This document shows positions 43,078 to 54,898 of a DNA stretch of 64,000 nt, piece by piece. The stretch is from Evernia prunastri (lineage: Eukaryota > Ascomycota > Lecanoromycetes > Lecanorales > Parmeliaceae). The stretch lies in the NCBI GenBank assembly GCA_003184365.1, contig NKYR01000070.1:62001-126000 (forward strand), given 5' to 3'. The notes beneath the pieces were generated by a model that was given only the letters and a program-made list of their open reading frames with translations, was not told the DNA's origin and ran no database searches. Position 1 is the stretch's first letter. Every line of letters starts with the position of its first letter. A program made the position numbers and the translations under genes.

Positions 43078-44631
43078 TTTGGAGAATAATCAAAGAAGAA
43101 AAGGTGCAAGTGCACAAAAATAGGAGATATCAAGATACGCTCGAGTTGCTACGTGAGTTCAAGGGAAAATTCAAGTAGAAAGAGAGTGCGAATATAATAG
43201 GGGTACCTGCCTATAAATGCCAATGAGGGTTCCAGTTTTTTTGTTTCATCTGTCGCAGGAGACACATCACACTCGCGCAGCCATCATTGGATCTTCGCCT
43301 CGAGCTGTGCATCATTATAGACGATCCAAAGGTTGTGCCGTTGCTCTCCCACAAAGCTTCCTGCAAAAGGCTACCTGGTGGACCGGGCGACAGGCTGTGT
43401 CGAGGAGCAGAAATCCGTTCCTCAACGGCACTCTATGAACACGGTCTGCATGATCGCAGGCCGGATTGTGGCGCATACAGGTAGACGCAGCCCTCCGCCG
43501 CACGAGCATAGCTCAGCTATGCATCGTAGAGTATTTCCGGTGTCACCAGCGCACAAAGTCGACTCTTAGCTTAGCCTTGTTCAATGATTGCGAATCGCAG
43601 TCCCTCATGTGGGGTGCCAGGGGATACTGGGGTCGGAAAGGAACGGTCCTTGTACGGGTAATACCCTTCAAAAGGCAATGTTTCCGTCATTCTGTATTTG
43701 ACCAGAATAGCAGACAGCGCGGCACGTTGAGGCAGTGGATGGACGGTTCTGTAGGACTGACTGTCGCCTTTTTAGGCGGTGGGAAGGGAAATAACTCTTT
43801 GGATATCTGGATGGCTTCAAAGTTAAATCTACCTGCTGCCTTGTAGGGAAATATCACGCAGAGTTGATTTATGAACCGCTGTAAGTCCTACTGCGACATT
43901 GTCTGATGGAGACCGGAGTCGAGAGAGGTTGAAAGAACAGGAAGAATACGTAGCATAGGAAGGAAGTTTACTATACTGTAATATGCAAGGTGAGTGAGCA
44001 AGGTTATGACCAGATATTTCAATTCTCAAATCACACACAAAAAAAAAGAACGAAAGAAAAAGAAAAAAAAAGAAAAAAAAAGTCAATGAACCAAAGACCC
44101 CGCCAACCCCCAGCAGGGACCGAATGTATTCCTGGCCGCCGCCCCACAGGGTAGAGTTCTCTGCTCTGTTTCCAGGCTAAAGGATCATCTACACGGCTTA
44201 GGGATTCCAATCTTCGTCCGTTACCGAGACGAGTTAATATCCACTGCGGGGCTCGAACAGGGCACTCAAAGCCCCCAATTGCGCTAGGTGAAGCGGGAAA
44301 GGCACATTTCCTTTGTGCCATGAAAGTAATAGAGCATTTACTATTTGCAAATATATTTCAAAACTGGTGAAATTATTATGTCCGTTGTCTTTTTGAATGT
44401 TTGATGACAATTAGGTCTATATTTTTTATTGAGGAAGTCGGTTACTTATTCATGTCCGCAAAATGCATACCCGGATCTCTCTAACAAACATCACTTCACG
44501 ATAATGGACTTTTGCGACTGTAGACAGAATCGTAGTGCCCTATATATATGCGGTGCCCAGACGGACTTCTGGAACCTTTAACAGAAAATCACAGTGAGCT
44601 ACCTGTACCAGTTCTCTTATCTATGCAATTT
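43078..44631. other. Intergenic stretch with SINE-like sequence
   Basis: No gene supported; it contains the A/B-box sequence described next. Confidence 0.5.
44036..44320 (-). mobile_element. tRNA-like, possible SINE
   Basis: On the minus strand TAGCGCAATTGG (an A-box match) is followed 16 bases later by GTTCGAGCCCC (a B-box match), with GGGC-TTTGAGT-GCCC between them, able to fold like an anticodon arm. About 220 bases further on the sequence ends in a T-rich tract. A real tRNA is excluded: the A-B spacing is too short and no acceptor stem pairs. A tRNA-derived SINE or a decayed tRNA fragment are the alternatives. No target-site duplication seen. Confidence 0.3.
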
Positions 44632-45542
44632 CTAGGCTCCTAGATTCCTCAACATCACTTGCACTGAAAGCAATAACGCAATCCCCAAAAAGATGCCAAC
44701 CAAAATAGCCTCCCTCTGCGTCCCCACCCTTCTCACTCTCGCCTTCAACAACGTAAGCCACACCCTCTCCCCATGATCCAGCATGGCACTCCTCATACCA
44801 GGGCATCCATCCAGACTACAGGAGTTGTTCTCTGCCTGGTAGTCCAGCAGCGTATTAGTCTCGACCTTCCGATGAGCCCAATGGCCCATCGTATCGCGGT
44901 CCAGCAGCACCGGCTTCGTGTCCATCAAGGACTTATCCTCGCACGTGGTGGGCGCCGTGGTCAAAAGAGGCACGCCGAAGCCACAGGATGTTTGCACCTG
45001 GCACGCTTATTCAACCAAAAGCGGGTTCCGGATTTCGCCAAGGAGAGACAACGGGGAAACACGTTACCTTGAAAACATCCAGCAGGATCACCGCCCTCGC
45101 ACCCTCGATCCTCTCCTTGCCCATACGCTTCAGCAAGCCGTCGAACCTCGCGTCGTCCCACTCCACCACCGTGCCGTTGCAGAAGAACCGCATGATCCGC
45201 GGGCTCGTGGCGAAGGAACAGAACATGATGGTGATGCGGCCATTCTCGTAGACGTGGCTAATGCTTTCGCTGCCGGAACCGGTGGCGTCGACGTAGGCGG
45301 CGTGGTTGGGGTCGAAGACGGAGAAGGTGGATGAGGGGAGGCCTTTGGGGGAGATGTTGACGTGTTTGCCCGTCAGGGGGGCGGAGGCGGTGAAGAAGAC
45401 TTGTTGGTCGAGGGCCTAGGAGATGAGATTAGATGCTGTTTTGTTTTTTTCTCTTGATTGTGGTTCTGCGGATTCGAAAGAAGGGAGAGGGCCGGACCCA
45501 ATCTCGCAGATTATCCGGAATGGAGTCCCAGAATTGTACCAT
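44632..45542 (-). CDS. Pyridoxamine 5'-phosphate oxidase-like protein
   Basis: Three exons, complement(44632..44997, 45068..45415, 45498..45542), 252 residues. The introns (82 and 70 nt; GTCCGG...CCTAG and GTAACG...GCCAG) are phase 0 and give the continuous family text MVQFWDSIPDNLRDW|ALDQQVFFTASAPL and LLDVFK|VQTSCGFGVP. The FMN-binding split-barrel fold is marked by VFFTASAPLTGKHVNISPKGL, AAYVDATGSGSES and RITIMFCSFATSPRIMRFF. Family members bind FMN or F420 and reduce or oxidise small molecules; a role in vitamin B6 synthesis should not be assumed. Unusual for a soluble flavoprotein fold, the last 20 residues form a membrane helix (AILVGIFLGIALLLSVQVML) just before the stop, so it is probably tail-anchored. 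Confidence 0.9.
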
Positions 45543-47363
45543 TGCGCGAACTGCTGGAAAGATGTATCATTAAAGATTGAGTACTTTGACGTTTACGAAG
45601 ATATCGAATATACTCCAAGTACAGCCGGAGAATACAAGCTGTTCGATGTTGGAGTACAAGAAAGAAAGAGAAAGCTATGGTGCATCGGTAAATACTCGCT
45701 TCAGTGCGAATTCGAATTCTGCTCCGTAATGCAGAAAGCTTCAAGCGTTGCACCTCTGACTCATCTTCTTTAATGGTTGGTGTTCTCCGCCAATGGCTCC
45801 CGTGGCTTTTTACTCTGTTATTTTAGTCAGCATGAGTATCTCGTACGTTTATATTCCAGATTGCTTTGCGTTCACAAGAGCAAATCGGGGTTACTAGCTA
45901 GTGTAAATCGATATCGGTCCTTTGGGGGATGAATAGAATGTGTTCATGGGGTTTATGACCTCACATATGCGGTTTATATGTACTACCCAACGACTTAATA
46001 GATGACCACTTGATGGGTGGACAACTGGAGATGGTCATCTGAAGGAATAATTGCAATTTTTGCAGGTAGTATACAAGCCTCAACGCCTAAATGCCAGTAT
46101 TCAAGCAGTAATGAGCTAGTGAAAAAGACAAAGTATTGGGGAAAGCCTCTTATAAAGGCCATACTTCGCTGTTTTGTCATAGGACGCAAACCCCTAGCGA
46201 TATCCCGAGCGATTGAGATTGCAACCCCCAACCAGCTAGCCGTCACTCCCAGTATGCACGTGCGTGAAATAGTCCCTTCTACATCACACTGTGCTTAATG
46301 ACAATAATGCACATGGCATGGAAGGACGTGTAGAAGCTGCTAGTCATAATCAAAGCCGGACCCTTTCGGCTTGAGCTTTGGAACTTGTAACCCCTGACCC
46401 ATCAAGAAGACCTGACAGATAGCAACATCTAAATCAATGAAGCGAGCGACACAGCCCCTACCTCAATCATATCCACTAGCATTCCTATAGAGACGATAGA
46501 TGAAGTGAGTCCCGAAGCTCCCCCCTGTGAGACCCTTTCCTTTCCATCGTCCCGATAGCGTCTGCAAAGAGCTGCGCATCCACATATACCTCCATCTCAC
46601 CACTGTGTCCAAGTACGGCGGCCCGTTCTTGGCGCAGACCTTTCGAACTCGCTTTCCCAAGATGATCCAATCTAAATACTTCATATCCAGAGTAGCTTTC
46701 ACGATCTTAGACTCTCCCTCTTCCTTTGTCCTAGCATACCTGCATCTCCCGAATTCGCACCACTGTACGCCTTTTGCAAGGTTGAGGATGAGCGGCTGCA
46801 AGGACTTGGGATATCTGCAGAGGAGTGGATTATCGAGAGCTCTCTTCGCCCGACCAACGTCCGGCTCATCGGGTCCGATTGCGGTTGGGAGCTACGTGGT
46901 GTGAGGTTCAGCGTGAGTAGGCGGACTGTATGTGCTGGATACGATGTGAGAGCACCTGAATTGCAATCGTCGATGTTGAGAGAATCGAAGGTAAGACGGC
47001 CTGCGGGAATTGCGAAGCCATAAACCGTTGGCCGGTAGAGTAGGGAAAACGGAAAGGATACGCGAGCCAAAAGAAGGGACTGCAAACAAGGTACATTAGC
47101 GTATAAGTTGGGCAGCAAGCATGAGAAGCTAGGTACGAAAGGGACAGCTTCAGGTATGCCATAATATTCCAAGATTCGGGCTCATATTTATCTATCAAAC
47201 CTTATAGAAATGGCTTTGCTTTCCTCTGAATACCGCACCGCGATCACTTATCGTACATATAGAACCATTTCATAGCATCGTCTTATATAAACGCATGCCA
47301 CCCATGCCAATGCAATACCCGCTGTACGCCTGCTATGCTGGGGGTATCACATGAAATGCTCGA
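45543..47363. other. Intergenic stretch, unresolved frames
   Basis: Frames of 80-157 codons lie on the minus strand (45995-46246, 46463-46801, 46699-47198), some with hydrophobic text (TYTLMYLVCSPFFWLAYPF; TASWLGVAISIARD), which hints at a small membrane protein gene or relic. I found no phase-consistent splicing that joins them, and an overlapping plus-strand frame (46527-46904) is equally open. Confidence 0.3.
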
Positions 47364-48805
47364 CTATAAGAAGTATTCCGTGCGCCGGTTTGTTGTTGGC
47401 GGTATGTGACGGTCTCTGTCGGAAACAGCAGAGAAAATGGTAAACTTTGGCTCAAGGTCCGCTCCAAGGTTCATGATGGAGGCGACGTTGCCGCAACGGT
47501 AGCAATAGTTAGGAGCGCTCCAAACGGTGACGACGGATTTGTCTTCAAAGTGCCACTATATGCAGTGTTAGCTATAGCATACCAGAGGGTAGAAGCGTGG
47601 CATACTTTATAGCCTTCATTGACGAGTTGATGAGCACGAGCAATAAGCTGAAAGCCGTTGACGTGATTGAATTCTGTAGCGACCTTATTGCCAAACAGCC
47701 ACCCAGCACCTCGTGGGGATACAGCCCAAGTTCCAACGTCTTCAGGATCACTCCAGACCAAATCACAGAAGGCACCTTCGTGAGGAATTTCCTGAGCTCG
47801 AGCAATGACGCGTATTTGGTCGAGGGTACGGATTTCCGGACTCAGACCACCATGGACGCAGAGCACTTTGCCGTCAATGACTGCACCGAGAACCAAGAAA
47901 TCAAAGACTTGGCAACAAGCTTTCCAGACCGACGCATTACCATATTTTTGTTGGCATTCTTCGTAAAACCCGTAGACTTGTGTGATCTGGCGAGATTCGT
48001 GGTTGCCTCGGACGAGGGTCACGCGATCAGGGTACCTAGCCGGGCGTTAGCCAAAAGACGTTGATAGGGATAATAATACTGACCGAGCCTTGAGGCAAAG
48101 AAGTAATGTTAAAGTTTCCAAGCTGAAGTAACCGCGGTCGACAAAATCTCCCAGGAAGATGTAGTTCTGATTTCCTGGAATTGCAGTACTACTACCCTCT
48201 TTCTCAACGCCCAAGGATGTGCCATGACTGCTCTCCCGCTTACGGCCACGCTCTTCCTCCTCTTCTCCGTCCTCGTCGTCATCACCGCCACTGCCTGTGC
48301 TGGTCTCGCCCTCCTTCTTCTCCTTTGAGCGGAGCTTTTTCTTAAGCTTAGGGTTGGTAATCTCGGTGGGCGGCTCAATATCGTCTGAGGTTATAACGCC
48401 GGTAGGGGCTGGTGAGAGAGTCGCGCGCACATCACTCGGGGCGCCTCCTGCGACGCGGAAAAGTTCGATCACATCGTAGAATTGGCCATGAAGATCGCCA
48501 CAAACAGTCACTGGGGTCGAGACAGGCTGGATGTTCGACTCTAATTGGGGTCCTGAGTCAGCTAGATACGTGTATGAGGACGACTTCGATCACTTACCCT
48601 CCATCAGAAGTTCCTTGCAAATCTCGCAGAGCTTCTTCATCGTCGCTTCGGGCAGATACTGATTGTTAAAAGCACATTTGAGCCATTCGTCCACGTCCGC
48701 ATTCTTGGTGAGCCTTGCCGGCCCCGGCCTAGGTGGCTTCTTGCCCTCCGGCATACTTTTTAGAATCGAGACGTCAAAAAACCTTCGAGATCCCTTCTTG
48801 GACAA
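47364..48805 (-). CDS. ppg1: PPG1-type serine/threonine protein phosphatase
   Basis: Four exons, complement(47364..47555, 47606..48035, 48084..48540, 48598..48805), 428 residues; introns 50, 48 and 57 nt, all restoring conserved text (LLME|ESNIQPVSTPVTVCGD, CLKAR|YPDRVTLVRGNHES, EGYK|WHFEDKSVVTVWSAPNYC). PPP-family metal and catalytic motifs are complete: GDLHGQ, GDFVDRG, RGNHES, the H of VHGG and SAPNYC. The tail EYFL matches the C-terminal Leu typical of the PP2A/PP4/PP6 group. The ESNIQPVS...VTVCGD context points to the PPG1 branch, whose yeast member works with the Far complex. Between VIELFRVAGG and NYIFLGDF is a ~90-residue charged insertion (Lys- then Asp/Glu-rich) absent from PP2A. 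The N-terminus also carries ~35 extra basic residues. It is divergent from UPF3. Confidence 0.9.
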
Positions 48806-49052
48806 ATTGTTGAGTGAGATCAGTAATACCGGCCATTGCCAATCGCGGAGATTATTCGGGGTCGTCGCATCGTTTTTCCGGATCCAGTCTAGACATGGCT
48901 AGACTGGTTATGTCTCTATACACTAGCACAGTACGAGTAGAGATAGACCATCACATTCTCACCCACTTCTGGGGTGTTTTGTGAGATCTAGTGAAGGTTG
49001 TGACGGAGAACCAAATTAGGACACTCTTTTCATACCAGCAGTCCCCACAGTC

Positions 49053-50989
49053 ATGACCTCACCAGCTCCAGCTCCCCGTGTCACCATAGCTCGACCCTCC
49101 CGTTCAAATGGGGTACTCTCGATCCCAGCATCTGCAACGCAAAAAAGAAGCGCAGCAGACTCGGATGGACTGAGTTCGAAGCCAGCCAACGCCAGGTTAA
49201 AGATCGTTGTCAGACGGCTTCCACCAGGCTTGATACAGGCGGAATTCGAAGAAGCTCTTGGGGTTGATTGGAAAGTTAACGGAGGCAAGGTTGATTGGGC
49301 CGTCTACAAGGAAGGAAAGGTCTCGAAAGAGTACGAGGGCAATCATAGAGAATCTGACTACAAATTCAACGCTGATCCAAGCTACTCAGTCCTGCCAAAC
49401 CCTCAAGGCCGAGCCGTGCATATTTGCACCTAACGAAGCAAGATCACATAGTCCTGCTCTCTGAGCATATCCGCAATACCATCTTCAATGATGCAAAGGG
49501 TTCTTCAAAAGACTCGGCCTTACTTGGACCGCCATCAGTCGAATTTGCGCCCTATAGTCGTGTCCCTAGCAGCAGGCCGCGCAAAGACGCTCGTCAAGGC
49601 ACGATTGATCAAGATCCCGAATTCATGGATTTTCTCCAGAGCCTGACCAATCCTCCCTCAAAACCTGTACATACGGATCCAGAGAACGGTGGTGTAGCAA
49701 AAGCCAAGGACAAGGTCACTACAACTCCCCTAATTCAATTTCTTAAGGATAAGAAAGCCAACAAGGGCAAAGAGAGCGTTACGGTCCCAAAAGGCGCCAA
49801 ACACTCTCGTCAAGACTCTAAGGACGGCAAGTCTGCCGTGGCTGCAGATTCGAAGCACGCCTCAGGCAATGTCACGGCATCTTCTCCTAAAAAGCGTAGC
49901 GCGCAAGCTGTCAAAGTTGAGCAAGCTGCCCGTGAAGCAGTCAAAGTATTGAACAAACAAGCAGCAAATACTAAATCAGGACACACATCTCCCAGTCCAT
50001 CAAAAGCCGTTCCTGCACCAACAAGTCCTGCTGTGACGCCGAACAGCACGGCAAATGCTGCACTCGCCGACAAGAAGCGCGAACGTGGAAATGCCAGTGC
50101 CGCAGCGAAAATACTACAACGAGATTTAGGCTTAGGTGGACCTGTTAGCGGCCGAGGTGGGAGACGCGGTCTCCTGAGCAATGTAGCGAACAGATCTACG
50201 CCTGGCAATGCTTCAGTTGCTGCGAAAGCTCCAGGAACCCTACAGACACCACAGCCAGCTGTTTCTGCGAATGAAGACTCCACAGCCACCTCGACGGATG
50301 CAATTGATACGTCAAATGCTCCTGTGCCAGAGGCAGCGAAAGCGCCAGCCCGCAATGCGCCACCTTCAGGGCCAGCAGCTTCAAGAGCCCCATCAAAGCC
50401 TTCTGCATCTACGCGCGCTGCTCCTTCAGGCACCGGACCGGCTTTCTCAAAGACTACAGCGCCTCCTTCCACCGCTACACAAGCATTCCTCAAGCATGCA
50501 AACCCATCGCAAGGGATCACGGAACCATTACTTGACGCAGCATTTGCTGTCTTCGGCGCAATCAATAGGGTGGAGATAGACAAGAAGAAAGGCTTTGCGT
50601 ATGTAGACTTTGCAGAACCCGAAAGTTTGCAGAAAGCCATCAAGGAAAGCCCAATCAAGGTGGCCCAAGGTCAAGTGGTGGTGCTTGAGCGGAAGACCGG
50701 TCCTACATTACAAGCTAGGAATGCGAGGGGAGGTGGGCCTGGACTAGGAAATAGAGGGGGAGGTATGCCAGTGAATAACCGAGGCGGATCTACGAGAGGA
50801 AGAGGCGGATTTGGCAGAGGAGGGAGCAACTTCCCGAACGTCAACAATGCGAAAGCTATCAACACAACAGCAACAACAGCTTCGACTCCAGCAACTAATC
50901 CTCCGGCGACGTCGGCAGCGCAGCCAGCGATCGAAAGCGCTCCTTCTCAACCCACAGCTCAACCATCTGATGCGGCGGCAGCTTCTTAG
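49053..50989 (+). CDS. upf3: Nonsense-mediated mRNA decay factor UPF3
   Basis: Two exons, join(49053..49330, 49390..50989), 625 residues. The 59-nt intron (GTACGA...TACTCAG) joins GKVSK to DPAKPSRPSRAYLHL and gives an unbroken Smg-4/UPF3 domain (residues ~48-200): LKIVVRRLPPGL, FEEALG, VDWAVY, AYLHLTKQDHIVLL, ALLGPPSVEFAPY and RQGTIDQDPEFMDFLQSL. UPF3 bridges UPF2 to mRNPs and, in animals, to the exon junction complex. After a long Ala/Pro/Ser/Lys linker the C-terminus has a second RNA-recognition-like fold (about 456-527; FAVFGAINRVEI, KGFAYVDFAEPES) and an RGG box (about 537-573), then an Ala/Thr/Pro tail. Without the intron the first frame ends after 126 residues. Confidence 0.92.
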
Positions 50990-53900
50990 GTGTCTGCTGC
51001 ACCCTTCAAACGCAGAGTCACTTAAGCACAGCTTACAAGCAATCTGATTCCAGGAATCAGGACCAGTACTTGGCCCATCGGAGGGCATTATCTCATCATT
51101 ACCTCTTCGAGACGAGAATTGGACCTCGGCACCGAGGCCACACAAGTGAGAGCAGCTGCTTCGGAATGCGCCATCAGCAGGAGGCCGATGGATCAAACGG
51201 ATCCTCATGAGGACTATGGATCAGAAGAACAACGTGGGATCGAGACAGAAGCATCTTACCAATGATAAGGTCATCGGCGATGTCCCATATGGTTAGGTAG
51301 GCAGTCGGTTCCTCTGACAAATCTTCCAAAATTCTACGTAGAAGGTGAATAGTATTACTCTTGAGGTATTGTCCATCAGAAAGATAGATAGTTCATGCAT
51401 TATACGAGAATCTGCGAAGGCAGTCCGTCCAGATTGCCTTCCAGTGATCCGACAGCGCTCTCGGTGAAGCCTGGTGAAGCCTGGTGAAGCCAACGGATTG
51501 CTCTCGGCGTAGTAGTGACTTCTGGGCAACTTCCGCTGCACCCCGTTCTTCCTTCCCACCGCCATTTGCCAACAAGCACACGCCAAGTTAACAAGTGTAA
51601 AAAGAAGCGTTCCAGACAAACAACATCTCGCACGCAGCCAAGCCAAGCAAAGGCAAACGAGCTAGTCAAAGCCAGCCTCGTACGTGCCTCCGTCAGCCTC
51701 TCTACACGGTTACAACCACTCCCACACCTGTGCCCTGTTTCGTTTCAGCCTTTCCCCAACTTCAAAAGCCCATTCCTTTCCCCCCTTCCCCGCAATATCG
51801 CACGCGCCGCACCCTGATCCTCCGCAAATCTCACTCAGCCTTTGGCTTGCTTAGGGAGATGTTACACACCATTCTATGCTAGTTCTCACTCATCTCAAAG
51901 GCTGAGTGTGCATGGGGAATCCTTCTCGACCTGACTGCGAGTCATGCCACGCGACTCGTTTCTTGTTGTAAAGTAACTCTCTAATGTACCTAGGTAGGTA
52001 GTTCCCCAAAAATAGACGTACGTAGGGTAGGCAAGAGTAAGGTAGCGTCAATTAACTAAATCTGACATTTCGCCCTCATCCGTTCCTACGCTTCCCCGCA
52101 AGCCAATCGGCTCGCGCCGTCGGCTCTAGGTGAGGTAAAATTACACATGGGTACCGTGGATTACTTGGTACTCACCTACGCTAGATCCATCCAATTCGAT
52201 CGGAAACCATCGAGCTCGGTCTCCGGGTCCGAACGGACTTGTCTGGTTACAGTACCGTGTTGATACAAGTTAACGGTGGAGGAGGATGATTCATATCTCG
52301 GTTCAACAGGGATTGCATGATCAAAACGTGCTACATACAGATCAGCTGTCGCTTACCTACCTCCAAGTTGCGTACCAAGCACCGAGATTTCAGCATCACC
52401 TACTCCAGGAAAGGGCGATTGCCAAATGAGTGTTTTGATGTATCTGTTGATGAATCATGGTTCTTTCTCTCGGGCTTTGCGAAAAAAAAAGAAAAGGGAT
52501 CCAAGCGCTCCCTAGAGTATCGCATCTTTCCGTTCTTTTTGTCTCGCCTCGCCTCGCCTCGCTCTCGCATTCGTACTGAGTGTACGGAGTAGAATACGTA
52601 CCTTTCGTACCTTCCGTACCCCCCCGGGAAGGCAAATGTAGCGATTAGCGAAGGGATTTTCGGAGTGAAATAGCGGTGACTCATCTTACCGCACCGACTC
52701 AACTCACTGGTGGTTGAAAATAGGGTAGGTAGGTAGGTACCTCTCTCGCCCACACCGCCTCCCTTCCAACTCTTCAAAAAAAAAGATCTCGGCGCCCTAC
52801 CTAGGCTACGGCTTTTCACCTCTCTCTTCCGGCTCGCCGCCCCGATTCCCCCTGCCCAAATCCAGACCGGCCTTCCTGTGCGGTGTTTTTTTGCTTGGTT
52901 GGCATCTTTATTTTCGCAAACCTTCTAGATCCGTATCTCTCTTCCTTTTTACGGGGGAAAGGGGGGGGAGGGGGGGATAAAAGCGACCCGAGCGAGGTCT
53001 CCCAGGGCGTTGGGTTCAGAGTACGATGCCTAACAAATACTCTATGAATGTATGTATGGACGGGGCTCTTGGGTAAAACACTATACACCGCCACCGAGCG
53101 CGCTGAGAATTGTAAAATGGCATAGGTAGATGGTGTTTAAAAGGTTGCCTAACGTTCCCCGTGGCGTTTCGGGCGACGGATGAATGGATGGAAGTGGCCC
53201 CACGGGCCGTGGCTTTCCCTTGGTTTGTGTGTGTCTGTTATCCGTGTCCGTGGGACGTAAATGTTGTCTACTTTGGATATACTTTATGGAAATCTAAAAC
53301 GCTTGATTTGGATATGGATTTCAATGAAGCGGTCACGACTTCTTTTCGCAAAAAGGGGGTGTGTGTGGGTGTGGGGTGCGAGGAAGTCTGGATTGTAGAT
53401 GCCCAAGGAAACAGAGCTGGCTGACACCGCTTGATTGATGGATTTGATTATATCGATCGATTGAATGAATGAATGGATGAATTGGATGATTCGATCGTAT
53501 TTTTGCCCCGACTCCGTAGGTTACTCACCACCCCCGTCCGGAGCAGAGATGGTTTAATAATGCGATTATTCTATTTACATACTTCCACCTTGGGCTTGGC
53601 TTTTGCTTATTCGGCTTAGTCGTACCAAAAAATCCTGGCGGTGCGCGGAGTCCGAAGCTGAGGGATTGATGATTCAGGTTGCATCGGGTCCGGGTCCCCC
53701 CCCCTCCTCCTTTACCAGATGGATGGATGGGCTGAGTGAGCAGGAGACGAGACGGAGGAGGCGAAAAACGCCTTATTTTTGTTGTTAGGTAAAGTAGGAC
53801 TGGAATACTTATATGTAAGGGAGGGCGAAGGACGGACTTGGGTTTGTTTGTTTTGTTTGTTTTATTTTATTTATTCTATCAGTGCTACCTTCTCAAACGA

Positions 53901-54160
53901 TCTTCTCTCTCAGCTTTTTTGCTAGGTTACATTGATTGAGAGTGATTGTTTGACCGATTGTTGCGTGTGTGTGTTTACAAACGTGCTCAGGGCGGAAAAG
54001 GATGCGAGGCGCCGCACCGCAGCTTTTGCCTTTCTGATTAAGTCCACGCACAGCAAACGTTGCGACGAAAGAGTATTTGGTCGACGGGTTCGAGCATCAA
54101 ATTTGGAACTGTTTGCGATATTCAGGAATAAAAAATATCACAGGGAAAAAATACATTGTG
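50990..54160. other. Long intergenic/leader stretch
   Basis: About 3.2 kb without a supportable gene. It has several CCTACCTAGGTAGG-like and GTACC-rich tracts (51985-52030, 52590-52625, 52720-52745), poly-A and poly-G runs, and pyrimidine-rich leaders. Most is probably promoter and 5' leader of the gene at 54161. Confidence 0.5.
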
Positions 54161-54898
54161 ATGGAATCTGCTTGGGCGGTGGAGAATTATTACAAGTATA
54201 CCATGTGCCCGTGGGGAAGTCAGGCGATGCATACATCGTCATCATCATCATCGTTATCATCGCTGCCTGATTCCGCAACTCTTACACCTTACTCCACCTC
54301 TTCTTCACCTTTGCGCCAACCCCGTTCCCGTCAACAGCAAGCCGACGATATGGGTTCGGACGATAGCAGCAGCGAGCGCTCGCTCTCAGCCTCACCGTCA
54401 CCCAGCTCGCGAAGGCGGATCCCTTCGCTTGCCTTCCCTGACGCCATCAACATTCCCTTCAAGTCTCCGATATCGCAGCCGTCGACCACATCATCCTCGC
54501 CCGAATTTTCTCTGTCCCCCATCACGCCTCCCTCCTCATACAGCAATCCATCATTCGCAAGCTGCGCATACCCCGACTGGCCACAACGCGACATCCTCTC
54601 CCCAAATACTTCTTCGTATTGCGGGTCGCCACCCAACTCCTACATCTCCGATGACGATCTGCTCGATCTCGCGGAGCTGGAGCTCATCGGCGGTATGCGG
54701 ATCCCATCGGACATGCGGCCCGAGTTCATCTCGTGGGAACAGACCAGGCAGCCCCCACTTGTGTTGCACTCCTTGCCGTCCGTGCCGGTGGCTACGAGGA
54801 AGGCCCAGCCGACGCCGAAGAGGAGGAGAAGGAGTTCGCCGTTGAAGAGAAAGAAGGTTGTGTTGGGGATGAGCCCGATTGCTGAAGCGCCGGAGTGA
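54161..54898 (+). CDS. Ser/Pro-rich basic-tailed protein
   Basis: One exon, 245 residues from MESAWAVENYYK; the Met of MCPWGSQAM 14 codons on is an alternative start. The protein is mostly disordered: a poly-Ser run encoded by TCATCA repeats, then Ser/Pro-rich text with SP sites (SPISQPS, FSLSPITPPSSY). A short ordered acidic motif, YISDDDLLDLAELEL, follows, then a conserved-looking PPLVLHSLP and a basic tail (PKRRRRSSPLKRKKV, a strong nuclear signal) ending GMSPIAEAPE. It looks like a nuclear regulatory or phosphorylated protein, but I know no family function. The six-residue DDDLLD patch could be a short interaction motif. Confidence 0.7.
   Translation: MESAWAVENYYKYTMCPWGSQAMHTSSSSSSLSSLPDSATLTPYSTSSSPLRQPRSRQQQADDMGSDDSSSERSLSASPSPSSRRRIPSLAFPDAINIPFKSPISQPSTTSSSPEFSLSPITPPSSYSNPSFASCAYPDWPQRDILSPNTSSYCGSPPNSYISDDDLLDLAELELIGGMRIPSDMRPEFISWEQTRQPPLVLHSLPSVPVATRKAQPTPKRRRRSSPLKRKKVVLGMSPIAEAPE

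Noticed and set aside
49424..49439. Frameshift between the two halves of UPF3
   Set aside because: A 59-nt GTACGA...CTCAG intron joins them perfectly in conserved text.
49810..50658. 282-codon minus-strand frame
   Set aside because: Antisense shadow of the Ala/Ser/Pro-rich UPF3 linker.
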